This document shows, piece after piece, positions 7,107-15,354 of a stretch of 23,143 nucleotides of DNA. The stretch comes from Lysobacter antibioticus (lineage in GTDB: Bacteria > Pseudomonadota > Gammaproteobacteria > Xanthomonadales > Xanthomonadaceae), in assembly GCF_001442535.1 (NCBI RefSeq), contig NZ_CP013141.1, positions 5,496,652 through 5,519,794 of the forward strand, read 5' to 3'. The notes below the pieces were generated by a model. The model made no database searches. It was not told the DNA's origin and saw only the letters and a list, made by a program, of their open reading frames with translations. The translations under genes were made by a program, and so were the position numbers. Within the stretch, counting starts at the first letter, position 1. Each line of letters opens with the position of its first letter.

Positions 7107-8726
7107 GTGTCGCTGGCCGATCTGCTAGGGGTGTTTCTGATGGGGGCGCTGTGGGCACCGGCAGCGCTGGCCCAGGCGGCGCCATCGCAACTGGAACGCG
7201 GCAACGGTCCCGAACCGAGCACGCTCGACGCCCATCGTTGCCAGGAGGTCGCCTGCGGCAACGTCCTGCGCGATCTCTACGAAGGCCTGGTGACCGAGGA
7301 CGCACGCGGCCGCCTGGTGCCGGGCATGGCCGAGCGCTGGTCGGTGTCGGCCGACGGCCGCAGCTGGACCTTCGTCCTGCGCGGCAACTTGCGCTGGAGC
7401 AACGGCGAGCCGATCGACGCCGGCCAGGTCGTCGCCAGTTTCCGCCGCGCGTTCGCCCCGGCCACCGCGGCGCCGTTCGGCGAATTGTTCGACGCGCTCG
7501 ACAATGCCCAGGCCGTGCAAGCCGGAAAACTGCCGCCGGAACGCCTCGGGGTGTCGGCGCCGGACCCGCGCAGCGTTCGCTTCCGCCTCAACCGCAGCGC
7601 CTCGTTGCCGGCCTTGCTGACCCTGCCGATCGCGTTCCCGGTGTATCTGCCGGCCGTGGAGACGCATGGCGCCCAGCACACGCGTCCCGGGCAATTGGTC
7701 TCGAACGGCGCTTACCGGCTCGCGGCGTGGACGCCGCAGGCAAACCTGTTGCTGGAGAAGAACCCGCGCTTCCACGACGCCGCGGCGGTCGCGATCGAAC
7801 GCGTGCGCTTCCAGGTCACCGAGGACGCCGCCGCCGAACTGCAGCGCTTCGCCGCCGGCGATCTGCACATCACCGAGGTGGTGCCGCCGCAGCCGCTGGC
7901 GTCGCTGCGCGCGCGTTTCGGCTCGCAGCTGCGGTTGTCGCCTTACCTCGGCGCATTCTGGCTCGGCCTCAACGTCACCCGCCCGCCGTTCCGCAGCGAC
8001 GCCTGCGCCACCCAGGACTGCGACGAACGCGCCTTGGCGCTGCGCCGCGCGCTGTCGATGGCGATCGATCGCGACAAGCTCACTCGTTACGTCACCGGCC
8101 TGGGCGAAACCCCGGCCTACGGCATCGTGCCGCCCGGCATCGCCGGCTACGTACCCGCGACCACGACCTGGGCAACGCGGCCGCAAGCACAGCGCGAAGC
8201 GCATGCGCGCGCGCTGTATCGCCACGCCGGTTATTCCAGCGACAACCCGCTGGTGATCGAGCTGCGTTACAACACTTCGACACCGCACCGCCGCCTGGCC
8301 CTGGCGGTCGCGGCGATGTGGCGGCAGACCCTCGGCGTGCAGGTGCGCCTGCGCAACGAGGAATGGAAAGTGTTCGTGCAGAACCGCAAGCAACGCACCA
8401 TCACCCAGGTGTTCCGCGGCGGCTGGATCGGCGATCTGGCCGATGCGCGCAACTTCCTGGCCGCGTTCGGCAGCGACGGCCCCTTGAACTGGATGGGCTA
8501 CGACGATGCCGCGTACCGCGAGCGCCTGGCCAAGGCCGATGCGGCGAAGTCGGAAAGCGCGCGCAACGCCTGGCTGCGCGCGGCCGAACAGCGCCTACTC
8601 AACGACGACGCGGCGATTCCGCTGTATTTCTACAGTTCCAAGCATCTGGTGTCGCGACGCGTGCGCGGCTTCGAGTCGAACGCGCTGGACCGGCACGCGA
8701 GCCGCTGGCTGAGCCTGACGCCATGA
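7107..8726 (+). CDS. ABC-transporter substrate-binding protein, OppA/DppA family (SBP_bac_5)
   Basis: This is a periplasmic binding protein of about 539 residues, the usual size for oligopeptide receptors. A hydrophobic leader ends in WAPAALAQA, with cleavage probable after it. Typical family blocks follow: NVLRDLYEGLVTEDARG, PGMAERWSVSADGRSWTF, LRGNLRWSNGEPIDAGQV, SNGAYRLAAW, and RRALSMAIDRDKL. Near the end lies FRGGWIGDLADARNFLAAF, the segment that normally closes over the peptide. The start is uncertain. GTG 7107 gives a long leader. TTG 7086 or 7065 would add an arginine-bearing n-region. ATG 7140 has AGGGG 8 bases upstream but leaves a very short leader. The stop overlaps the next gene's ATG by 4 bases, which implies translational coupling. 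Two-strand shadows, including a very long forward frame running back across gshA, were ignored. Confidence 0.9.
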   Translation: MSLADLLGVFLMGALWAPAALAQAAPSQLERGNGPEPSTLDAHRCQEVACGNVLRDLYEGLVTEDARGRLVPGMAERWSVSADGRSWTFVLRGNLRWSNGEPIDAGQVVASFRRAFAPATAAPFGELFDALDNAQAVQAGKLPPERLGVSAPDPRSVRFRLNRSASLPALLTLPIAFPVYLPAVETHGAQHTRPGQLVSNGAYRLAAWTPQANLLLEKNPRFHDAAAVAIERVRFQVTEDAAAELQRFAAGDLHITEVVPPQPLASLRARFGSQLRLSPYLGAFWLGLNVTRPPFRSDACATQDCDERALALRRALSMAIDRDKLTRYVTGLGETPAYGIVPPGIAGYVPATTTWATRPQAQREAHARALYRHAGYSSDNPLVIELRYNTSTPHRRLALAVAAMWRQTLGVQVRLRNEEWKVFVQNRKQRTITQVFRGGWIGDLADARNFLAAFGSDGPLNWMGYDDAAYRERLAKADAAKSESARNAWLRAAEQRLLNDDAAIPLYFYSSKHLVSRRVRGFESNALDRHASRWLSLTP

Positions 8727-9451
8727 CCCGTCCTTCTTCCTCCACTCGGCTGCCACCGCGCCGCCATCACACCGAGACCCACCGCTCCGACCGCGTCGGC
8801 TGGCTGCGCGCGGCGGTGCTCGGCGCCAACGACGGCATCGTCTCGGTGGCCGGGCTGGTGGTCGGCGTGGCCGCCAGCGGTGCCTCGCCCGCGACCATTC
8901 TCGCCAGCGGCATCGCCGGCACCGTCGCCGGGGCGATGTCGATGGCCGCCGGCGAGTACGTCTCGGTGCGTTCGCAAGCCGACACCGAGCGCGCCGACAT
9001 CGCGGTGGAGCGGCGCGAACTGCGCGAAGACCCGGACAACGAACTGGCCGAACTCGCCCATATCTACGTCCAGCGCGGCCTGACGCCCGAGCTGGCGCAG
9101 GAAGTCGCGCGTCAGCTGACCGCGCACGACGCGCTCGGCAGCCACGCCCGCGACGAGCTCGGCATCACCGAGACCTTGCGCGCGCGCCCGGTGCAGGCGG
9201 CGCTCGCGTCGGCGCTGGCGTTCGTCGCAGGCGCCGCCCTGCCGATCGCCGCGGTACTGGCGGCGCCCGCGGGGCGCCTGGAAGCGGTGGCCATCCCGAC
9301 CACCCTGGTGGCGCTGTCGATCTCCGGCGGGCTCGCGGCCTGGGCCGGCGGCGCGCCGGTCCTGCGCGGCGCCGCGCGCGTGGCGTTCTGGGGCGCCTTG
9401 GCGATGGCCGCAGCGTCCCTGGTCGGCCGATTGTTCGACGTGAGCGTCTGA
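8723..9451 (+). CDS. VIT1/CCC1-family iron/manganese transporter
   Basis: The 242-residue protein belongs to the family that moves Fe2+ or Mn2+ out of the cytoplasm. After a basic, histidine-rich N-terminus comes RSDRVGWLRAAVLGANDGIV, the family signature in the first helix, then GTVAGAMSMAAGEYVSVRSQ in the second. A charged cytoplasmic stretch follows at residues about 87-150 (DTERADIAVERRELREDP), rich in Glu and Asp and normally metal-binding. Three more hydrophobic helices follow to the end, making the five-helix plan. Its ATG overlaps the TGA of the binding-protein gene (ATGA), and its own TGA shares a base with the ATG of the permease gene (TGATG). It is therefore locked inside a peptide-transporter operon, which is an odd place for it. 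Confidence 0.92.
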   Translation: MTRPSSSTRLPPRRHHTETHRSDRVGWLRAAVLGANDGIVSVAGLVVGVAASGASPATILASGIAGTVAGAMSMAAGEYVSVRSQADTERADIAVERRELREDPDNELAELAHIYVQRGLTPELAQEVARQLTAHDALGSHARDELGITETLRARPVQAALASALAFVAGAALPIAAVLAAPAGRLEAVAIPTTLVALSISGGLAAWAGGAPVLRGAARVAFWGALAMAAASLVGRLFDVSV

Positions 9452-10395
9452 TGCGCAGCGATAGCCGCAGCCGTCATCCCGTCGTCGCCCGGCTCGGCTC
9501 GCGCGTGCTCGAAGCGGTCATCACCCTGTGGCTGCTGGCAACGCTGTGCTTCGTGCTGCTGCGCGCCGCACCGGGTGGGCCGTTCGACGCCGAGAAAGTC
9601 GCGCCTCCGGAAGTGCAGGCCGCGCTCGATGCGCAGTACCGGCTCGATCAGTCGCTGCCGATGCAATACCTGGCCTGGCTCGGCGACGCGGTGCGCGGCG
9701 ACCTCGGGCCGTCGTTCCAATACCCGGACTACACCGTCAATCAGTTGATCGGCAACGCCTTGCCGGTGTCGGCGCTCAACGGCGGCCTGGCCCTGCTGCT
9801 GGCGCTGCTGCTCGGGGTGACCCTGGGCGTGTGGGCGGCGCTGCGCGCCGGCGGCTGGACCGACCGCGCCCTGATGTTGCTGGCCGGGCTGGGCCTGGCG
9901 ATCCCGAAGTTCGTGGTCGCGCCGCTGCTGGTGTTGCTGTTCGCGGTGACCCTGCATTGGCTGCCCGCAGGCGGCTGGGGCGAATGGGACAACGTGGTGC
10001 TGCCGGTGATCGCCCTGGCCCTGCCCAACATCGCCTACTGCGCGCGCCTGACCCGCGCCTCGATGCTCGACGTGCTGTCGGCCGACTACCTGCGCGCGGC
10101 GCGCGCGCGCGGCCTGTCGGAAACGCGCCTGCTATTCGCGCATGCGCTGAAACCGGCGTTGCTGCCGGTGGTGGCCTGGCTGTCGCCGGCGCTGATCAAC
10201 GTCGTCACCGGCTCGGCCGTGGTCGAACAGGTGTTCGGCATTCCCGGCATGGGCCGCTACTTCGTCCAGGGCGCGCTCAACCGCGACTACACCCTGGTGC
10301 TGGGTGTGGTACTGGTGATCGGCGCGCTGATCGTCGCGATCAATACCGCCGTGGACGCGCTGCGCGGCTGGATGGACCCGCGGCTGGAGGGTTAA
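9451..10395 (+). CDS. ABC-transporter permease, OppB/DppB family
   Basis: The 314-residue inner-membrane permease has the features of the first subunit of peptide transporters. There is an N-terminal helix (VITLWLLATLCFVLLRAAPGG), then the OppB-type periplasmic stretch with LDQSLPMQYLAWLGDAVRGDLG. Five further helices carry the coupling (EAA) loop DYLRAARARGLSETRLLFAH, which docks on the ATPase, and VVEQVFGIPGMGRYFVQGAL, a hallmark of the family. The start overlaps the VIT gene stop by one base. No OppC, OppD or OppF gene follows, since a LacI regulator with its own promoter comes next. The transporter must take its second permease and ATPases from elsewhere, or be defective. Confidence 0.93.
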   Translation: MRSDSRSRHPVVARLGSRVLEAVITLWLLATLCFVLLRAAPGGPFDAEKVAPPEVQAALDAQYRLDQSLPMQYLAWLGDAVRGDLGPSFQYPDYTVNQLIGNALPVSALNGGLALLLALLLGVTLGVWAALRAGGWTDRALMLLAGLGLAIPKFVVAPLLVLLFAVTLHWLPAGGWGEWDNVVLPVIALALPNIAYCARLTRASMLDVLSADYLRAARARGLSETRLLFAHALKPALLPVVAWLSPALINVVTGSAVVEQVFGIPGMGRYFVQGALNRDYTLVLGVVLVIGALIVAINTAVDALRGWMDPRLEG

Positions 10396-10400
10396 GGGAC

Positions 10401-10421
10401 GGGAATCGGGAATCGGGAATC
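10401..10421 (+). repeat. Triplicated heptamer GGGAATC
   Basis: Three perfect tandem copies lie directly after the permease stop codon. Short tandem arrays of this type are common between genes in Xanthomonadaceae. No function is visible. Confidence 0.85.
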
Positions 10422-10460
10422 GAAAGCTTAGCGGCACCGGCCTGCCTAGTCCGAGTCTCA

Positions 10461-10489
10461 GTCCCGGGACCCGGCTTCACGGCTACACT
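10461..10489 (+). promoter_or_regulatory. Putative lacI-type gene promoter with palindrome GTCCCGGGAC
   Basis: TACACT at 10484-10489 lies 6 bases before the ATG at 10496, so transcription would begin at or within the start codon, giving a leaderless message. The perfect 10-bp palindrome GTCCCGGGAC at 10461-10470 occupies the expected -35 position. No Shine-Dalgarno sequence is present, which fits leaderless translation. This is a weak pattern match. Confidence 0.3.
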
Positions 10490-10495
10490 CCGCCC

Positions 10496-11527
10496 ATGCG
10501 CAAGAAGTCCAAGGCGACCTCGGTCGACATCGCCCACCTCGCCGGCGTTTCGCAGGCCACCGTGTCGCGGGTGCTCAGCGGCAGCCCGCTGGTCAACGCC
10601 GACACCCGCAAGCGCGTGGAAGCGGTGGTGCGCGAGCTCAACTACAAGGTCGACCGCCACGCCTCCAGCCTGCGCCGGCAGCGTTCGGGCACCTTGGCGA
10701 TGCTGTTGTTCGAGGACCCGACCCCGGACGAGTCGCACATCAACCCGTTCTTCCTGTCCATGCTCGGCTCGATCACCCGCGCCTGTGCGCGCCACGGCCA
10801 GGACCTGCTGATCTCCTTCCAGCAGCTGTCCGACGATTGGGCCGCCGACTACGAAGACAGCATGAAGGCCGACGGCCTGATCCTGCTCGGCTACGGCGAT
10901 TACCTCGCTTACCAGGGCAAGCTGCAGAAACTGGTCGAACAGGGCACGCGCTTCGTCCGCTGGGGCGCGGTGCTGCCCGATCAGCCGGGCTTGTCGATCG
11001 GTTGCGAGAACGTCGGCGGCGGCCAGCAGGCCGGCGCCCATCTGGTTGCCCTGGGCCGGCGCCGGGTCGCCTTTCTCGGCGACGCCTCCAGCCACTACCC
11101 GGAGTTCCTCGACCGTTTCCTCGGTTGCGAGCACGCCCTCAACGAAGCCGGCCTGGCGCTCGACCGCGCCCTTCAGGTCGACGCCGAAAGCTCCGAAGAC
11201 GCCGGCCACGATGCCGCGCGCGAACTGCTCGCCCGCGGCCTGCCCTTCGACGCCGTGTTCGCCGCCAGCGACCTGATTGCCCTGGGCGCCATGCGCGCGT
11301 TGACCGAACACGGCCTGCGCGTACCCGAAGACGTCTCGGTGATCGGCTTCGACGACATCCCGATGGCCCGTGTCGCCCACCCGCCGCTGACCACGATCTT
11401 CCAGGACACCAAACAAGCCGGCGAACTGCTCGTCGACACCCTGATGAAACTGGTTCGCGGCGAAGAAGCGCACAGCATCCGCCTGCCGACGGCCTTGGTG
11501 GTACGCAAGTCCTGCGGCGCCGAGTAG
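10496..11527 (+). CDS. LacI-family transcriptional repressor, likely of the maltodextrin locus
   Basis: A 343-residue repressor of normal length. Residues about 8-55 are the LacI helix-turn-helix and hinge: VDIAHLAGVSQATVSRVLSG followed by NADTRKRVEAVVRELNY and the hinge HASSLRRQ. The sugar-binding core follows, with FDAVFAASDLIALGAMRAL, VPEDVSVIGFDDIPMARVAH, and PPLTTIFQDTKQAGELLVD near the C-terminus, all standard for the family. It is separated from the amylase by 636 bp of repeats. Regulators of this type beside a TonB receptor, MFS transporter and GH13 enzymes usually control them; the two ATACGTAT operators at 18564-18638 are its likely targets. The effector is presumably maltose or a maltodextrin, which is inference from context. 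Confidence 0.93.
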   Translation: MRKKSKATSVDIAHLAGVSQATVSRVLSGSPLVNADTRKRVEAVVRELNYKVDRHASSLRRQRSGTLAMLLFEDPTPDESHINPFFLSMLGSITRACARHGQDLLISFQQLSDDWAADYEDSMKADGLILLGYGDYLAYQGKLQKLVEQGTRFVRWGAVLPDQPGLSIGCENVGGGQQAGAHLVALGRRRVAFLGDASSHYPEFLDRFLGCEHALNEAGLALDRALQVDAESSEDAGHDAARELLARGLPFDAVFAASDLIALGAMRALTEHGLRVPEDVSVIGFDDIPMARVAHPPLTTIFQDTKQAGELLVDTLMKLVRGEEAHSIRLPTALVVRKSCGAE

Positions 11528-11554
11528 CGCGGCGACGGTTCGAGCGAAGCAAGA

Positions 11555-11590
11555 GCAAATCCCCCTACCCCCCTTTTTCAAAAGGGGGAA
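11555..11590 (+). repeat. Poly-C/poly-G hairpin repeat after the lacI-type gene
   Basis: GCAAATCCCCC is followed by a stem CCCCCTTTT / AAAAGGGGG (11569-11577 / 11580-11588) with a 2-base loop. It starts 27 bases after the stop codon of the regulator gene. Four relatives lie at 15410-15624. Its position suits a transcription terminator, but no T-run follows the stem. Confidence 0.75.
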
Positions 11591-11612
11591 TCCTTCGGGC
11601 AGGAATGTCGCG

Positions 11613-11642
11613 ATTGGCGTTGGCGCTGGCGTTGGCGTTGGC
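11613..11642 (+). repeat. Hexanucleotide repeat, 5 copies of GTTGGC (two imperfect)
   Basis: The units are ATTGGC, GTTGGC, GCTGGC, GTTGGC, GTTGGC. The tract leads into GTAAAGATTTTT and then structured element copy C, the same order as in copies A and B. Confidence 0.85.
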
Positions 11643-11659
11643 GTAAAGATTTTTCTGTC

Positions 11660-11900
11660 GCTGTGCGCCGTCTCGCACTCGCGAAGGCAATAGAAGGCCC
11701 GGAGGGCGGCGCGCAGGGATGCGCGCCGTTTTTCATCGGGACAGGGATGTCCCGTATGAAAAATCCCCGCGGAGGCACCGCTCGTGCGGGCCGGTGATTC
11801 AAAGAAAAGCATTTTTCTTTGGTTACCTTTCTTTTGTTGCTTATGACAAAAGAAAGTAACCCGCCGCTTTAGTGGCGGAAGCTTTTAGCGTTTGATCTGG
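11660..11900 (+). repeat. Four-hairpin structured repeat, copy C
   Basis: Hairpin 1 is 11707-11715 / 11720-11728 around GGGA. Hairpin 2 is 11729-11743 / 11748-11763 around GGGA with one bulge. Hairpin 3 is 11821-11837 / 11846-11861 with one bulged C. Hairpin 4 is 11861-11867 / 11872-11878 with loop TTTA and one G.T pair. The reverse complement of copy B matches it over the whole length, including the leading CTGTGCG.CGTCTCG and trailing TTAGCGTTTGATCT segments. It lies 3' of the LacI-type gene and reads in the same direction. Confidence 0.82.
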
Positions 11901-11937
11901 ATCTTGCTTGAGCGATACGCCACGAGCCCAGAACGGC

Positions 11938-12129
11938 GGTCGCGGCTTGCGCCGCTCCTACACGCGAGGTTTCACGGCTTCCAGAAATTACGCCAGCGTT
12001 GGATTTTCTGCGAATCCCGTGGTCGCGGCTTGCGCCGCTCCTACCCTTGCGATGGCACGCCGCTTTCGATCACAACATCGGCGTTGGTGTTTCTGCGAAT
12101 CCCGCGGTCGCGGCTCACGCCGCTCCTAC
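11938..12129 (+). repeat. Array of three REP-like palindromes
   Basis: Units at 11938-11961, 12021-12044 and 12106-12129 share GGTCGCGGCT, a 2-base variable step, then CGCCGCTCCTAC. Each can form a GCGGC / GCCGC hairpin. Start-to-start distances are 83 and 85 bp. The second and third units are also preceded by TTCTGCGAATCCCG, so a larger unit has been duplicated. The array ends 35 bases before the amylase stop codon. Such REPs are usually spread by a RAYT protein; none is in the window. Confidence 0.8.
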
Positions 12130-12163
12130 AGGAAAAGATTCGCGACACGCCATAGTTCGTGCC

Positions 12164-13849
12164 TCAACGCCGCCGCGCGTGCTCCATCGCTTCATCCAAG
12201 GCCGCCGCCAGGTCCGCCCGCCGCACCGGCGCATCGAGCAGATACACCTCGACCCCATGCCCCGGCACGGTCGCCTCGATTACATCGTTCTCGCCGACCT
12301 CGACCGTTCCGCCGCCCAGCGCCGCGCGCCAACGCCCGGCCTGCAGGTAGTTGCGGATCCAGAACGTCGTCGGCTCATCGCCCTTGTTGAGCAACACCAA
12401 GGCGATCTGCGCCTGCCCGGCGTGCTCGTAGACACGGTAAAACACAGCGCGCTCGCCCTGCAGCAGCAGATTCAACTGCAGGCCGCGCTGCAAGGCCGGC
12501 GAGGCCTGGCGAACCTTGGCGATACGCTTGAGTGCGGCATGGATCGGATGCGCCTTGGCGGTGTCGACGCGCTCCTGGCCGAAGTAGTTGCGATTGCCGG
12601 CGTGCTCGGCGAGGCCGCGTTGAAAGCCGATCTCAGAACCGTAATAGATCACCGGAATGCCGCGTGCGGTGAACAGCCAGTTGTTCGCGTCGATGAAGCC
12701 TTCATCGGTCGCGCTCAGACGCGGCATGTCGTGGTTGTCGTAGAAAGTCATCAGCTCGTACGGGTTCGCGTACGGGCCGTCGCGCAGGAACAGGCGCGGA
12801 GGTAACCGCTCGAAGCCACCGCCCCTGTGCCCGAACACCTCGGCCAAGCCCTCCTTGAGCGGAAAATCGAGCACGCTGATGCCGCCGTTCTCGGCCCAGG
12901 TGAACGGCGCGATATGCTCGGCTTTATAGTCGAAGGCTTCGCCGAACATGAAGAAACCCGGACGCTTGGCGCGGATGCGCTCGGCGAAGGATTTCCAGAA
13001 CGCATGCGGCATGTGCCGGATGGTGTCGATGCGGAAGGCGTCGGCGCCCTGGTCGATCCATTGCGAGTAGGCGCCGACGAAGTAGTCGAGCACCTCGGGT
13101 TGGGTGTCGTCGAGGTTCGACAACTGCACCAGATCTTTCTGTGCATGGAAGAACCGGTGCAGCGGATTGTGGGCGGGGTCGAGTTTTTCCGGCGCCAAGT
13201 TCTGATGATCGGCGACCAGCACGCCGTCGCGATAGATCTCGCCGTACTTGGGCTGGTCCTTCGGCATCGTGAACGAAGGCGAGCCGTGGTTGGCGACGAT
13301 GTCGAGCACGGTCTTGAGGCCGTGCCGCTTCAGCCCCTGGGTCAATTCGGCGAAGTCGAGGCCGGGGCTCGGCAAGTGCTCATCGAGGCGATAGAAATCC
13401 ACGCCCCAGTAGCCGTGATAACCGGTCTTGCCGCGGTCCTGGAAGGCGCCGCCCCAGGTCACTGCGTCGCCGCCGGTGAAGGCCTGGTCGGGGTTGTCGA
13501 CGATGGGCGTCAACCAGACCGCGCCGAAGCCCATGTCGCGGATGTAGCCGGCGTTGTCGAGCAGGCCTTTGAAGTCGCCGCCGAGATAGCCGATGTTGTC
13601 GCTCTCGCCGTCCGGCGCGCCCGGTACCGGACGATCGAAGCTGCGCGTGCGCGGGTCCGGCCCGCCCTGTTCGCGCTGGTCGTTGGCCGGGTCGCCGTTG
13701 ACGAAGCGGTCGGTGACGACGAAGTACACCGCATCGCTGGCCATCGGTTCGAGCGTGCCGTAGTACTCGCGTGCCGGCGCAGTGTCGCGTGGGCCGTGCG
13801 CGCAACCGGCCAGGGCGAGACTCAGCGCGACGAGCGTCAAGGCCCTCAT
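12164..13849 (-). CDS. GH13 alpha-amylase/cyclomaltodextrinase-type lipoprotein
   Basis: The 561-residue enzyme should cut alpha-1,4-glucans outside the inner membrane. The N-terminus MRALTLVALSLALAGCAHGP is a lipoprotein signal with lipobox LAGC, so Cys16 would be lipidated. The four GH13 signatures are intact: DIVANH at 183-188, FRID with nucleophile Asp275 and His279, FGEAFD with acid/base Glu304, and NHD at 372-374. YYGSEIGF and a C-terminal beta domain (about 450-545) follow. The early GGDFKGLLDNAGYIRDMGF and NGDPANDQ blocks resemble cyclodextrin-type amylases. Start 13849 is chosen over the open frame to 13891 because only this start gives a proper signal peptide. Its ATG overlaps the MFS stop (ATGA), so the two are translated together. 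The exact product (maltose, cyclodextrin or short dextrins) is not readable from sequence. Confidence 0.94.
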   Translation of the reverse strand: MRALTLVALSLALAGCAHGPRDTAPAREYYGTLEPMASDAVYFVVTDRFVNGDPANDQREQGGPDPRTRSFDRPVPGAPDGESDNIGYLGGDFKGLLDNAGYIRDMGFGAVWLTPIVDNPDQAFTGGDAVTWGGAFQDRGKTGYHGYWGVDFYRLDEHLPSPGLDFAELTQGLKRHGLKTVLDIVANHGSPSFTMPKDQPKYGEIYRDGVLVADHQNLAPEKLDPAHNPLHRFFHAQKDLVQLSNLDDTQPEVLDYFVGAYSQWIDQGADAFRIDTIRHMPHAFWKSFAERIRAKRPGFFMFGEAFDYKAEHIAPFTWAENGGISVLDFPLKEGLAEVFGHRGGGFERLPPRLFLRDGPYANPYELMTFYDNHDMPRLSATDEGFIDANNWLFTARGIPVIYYGSEIGFQRGLAEHAGNRNYFGQERVDTAKAHPIHAALKRIAKVRQASPALQRGLQLNLLLQGERAVFYRVYEHAGQAQIALVLLNKGDEPTTFWIRNYLQAGRWRAALGGGTVEVGENDVIEATVPGHGVEVYLLDAPVRRADLAAALDEAMEHARRR

Positions 13850-15354
13850 GCCGCTGCTCCGGTGCCGGGCTCGCGCACCCACAGCACGCACAGGCCGGAG
13901 ACGAACAGGCTCACGCCGCCGATCACCAAGGCCCCAGCTGGCGCTCCCGCAAAGAAAAACTTGACCAACGCGCCAAGCAGACTGACGGCTACCAACTGCG
14001 GAATGACAATGAAGAAGTTGAAGATGCCCATGTACACGCCCATCTTGGTCGCCGGCACGCTGTCAGACAGCAAGGCATACGGCAGCGACAGGATCGAGGC
14101 CCAGGCGAAGCCAACGCCGAGCATCGACAGCAGCAGCCACTGCGAGTCACGAATCAACGCGATCGAGATCAGGCCCAGCCCGCCTAGGCTGACGTTGCAC
14201 AGATGGCTCCAGCGCAGGCCCCAGCGCCGCACCATCCGTGGAATAGCGATCGCCGCCAACGCAGCAAAACCGTTATAGGCCGCGAACAACACGCCGACCC
14301 AGTTGGCGCCTTCGTTGTAGGCCGCCGAGGTGGTGTCGCTGCTGTGGAAATGCAGTTGAGTCACGGTCGAGGTGGTGTAGATCCACATCGCGAACAGGGC
14401 GAACCAGGAAAAGAACTGCACCACCGCCAGCCGCACCATGGTCGGCGGCATCGAGTGCAGATCGTCCATGACCGTGGCGAAGCCGCCGCCGGCGCCGATC
14501 ATGCCGCGCACCAACAGCGCCACGCCGAATGCGCCGATCATGCCGGCCAGCACGTACAACTGACGGTCGAGCCCGCACATCGAAATTGTCGTGGCGACGA
14601 GGCCGCCGACCACCAGCCAGGAAGCGCCGAACAGCGCGCAACGCACGCGGTCGCGATTCGGCCGCGGCGGCTCGGGCAAGGCATCGTCGAAGGACTGCAA
14701 GGTCTCCGGCGGGTACTCGCGGGTGCGCAGCACGGTCCAGCCGACCGACAGCAGCAGCACGGCGCCGCCGAAATAGAAGGCGTAACGCACCGTGTCCGGC
14801 ACCTCGCCGGGCCCGGCGGTGTTGCCCACGCCCAGGTGCGCGAGCGCGAACGGCAACACGCTGGCGACCACCGAGCCCACGCCGATGAAGAAGCTCTGCA
14901 TCGCATAGCCGCTCGGCCGTTGCGCGGTCGGCAACTGGTCGCCGACGAAGGCGCGGAACGGTTCCATCGAAATGTTGATGGACGCGTCGAGTACCCACAG
15001 CAGGCCGGCGGCGATCCATAGGGTCGGCGAGTTCGGCATCGCCAACAGCGCCAGGGTGGCGAGCACCGCACCGACCAGGAAATACGGGCGCCTGCGGCCG
15101 AGGCCGGTCCAGGTGCGGTCGGACAGATAACCGACGATGGGTTGCACGATCAGCCCGGTCAGCGGCGCGGCGATCCACAGCATCGGGATGTCCTCGATCG
15201 GCGCGCCCAGACTCTGGAAAATCCGACTGACGTTGGCGTTCTGCAGGGCGAAGCCGAACTGGATGCCGAGAAAGCCGAAGCACATGTTCCAGATCTGCCA
15301 GAACGACAGCTGCGGCTTGCGGGGCGGGGCGCTGCGCTCGGTGCGTTCGGTCAT
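13846..15354 (-). CDS. MFS sugar transporter of the maltodextrin locus (MalY-like)
   Basis: The 502-residue protein has about 12 hydrophobic helices. It begins MTERTERSAPPRKPQLSFWQ and enters the first helix at MCFGFLGIQFGFALQNAN. The loop between helices 2 and 3 reads VGYLSDRTWTGLGRRRPYF, the MFS motif with D and RRR, as in the sucrose/maltose (SLC45/GPH-like) group. A related block, SISMEPFRAFVGDQLP-like at about 150-165 (NISMEPFRAFVGDQL), is also typical. In Caulobacter and xanthomonads, proteins of this kind beside a TonB receptor and GH13 enzymes take maltose and maltodextrins across the inner membrane, and that role is inferred here. The stop codon overlaps the start of the amylase lipoprotein. 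Upstream, 280 bp of hairpin repeats separate it from the receptor gene, so its expression relative to the receptor may differ. Confidence 0.93.
   Translation of the reverse strand: MTERTERSAPPRKPQLSFWQIWNMCFGFLGIQFGFALQNANVSRIFQSLGAPIEDIPMLWIAAPLTGLIVQPIVGYLSDRTWTGLGRRRPYFLVGAVLATLALLAMPNSPTLWIAAGLLWVLDASINISMEPFRAFVGDQLPTAQRPSGYAMQSFFIGVGSVVASVLPFALAHLGVGNTAGPGEVPDTVRYAFYFGGAVLLLSVGWTVLRTREYPPETLQSFDDALPEPPRPNRDRVRCALFGASWLVVGGLVATTISMCGLDRQLYVLAGMIGAFGVALLVRGMIGAGGGFATVMDDLHSMPPTMVRLAVVQFFSWFALFAMWIYTTSTVTQLHFHSSDTTSAAYNEGANWVGVLFAAYNGFAALAAIAIPRMVRRWGLRWSHLCNVSLGGLGLISIALIRDSQWLLLSMLGVGFAWASILSLPYALLSDSVPATKMGVYMGIFNFFIVIPQLVAVSLLGALVKFFFAGAPAGALVIGGVSLFVSGLCVLWVREPGTGAAA

Noticed and set aside
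5526..8726. Forward open frame of 1066 codons covering gshA and the binding-protein gene
   Set aside because: Its first half is antisense to gshA. Only the part from about 7107 encodes a recognisable protein. Long antisense frames are expected at this GC content.
11569..11588. Rho-independent terminator for the LacI-type gene
   Set aside because: The stem is strong but no T-run follows, and the same hairpin recurs as a repeat family elsewhere. A terminator role is possible but not supported enough to call.
11938..12129. Regularly spaced repeats resembling a CRISPR array
   Set aside because: The repeats are about 24 bp with spacing near 84 bp, only three units, the spacers share sequence, and there are no cas genes.
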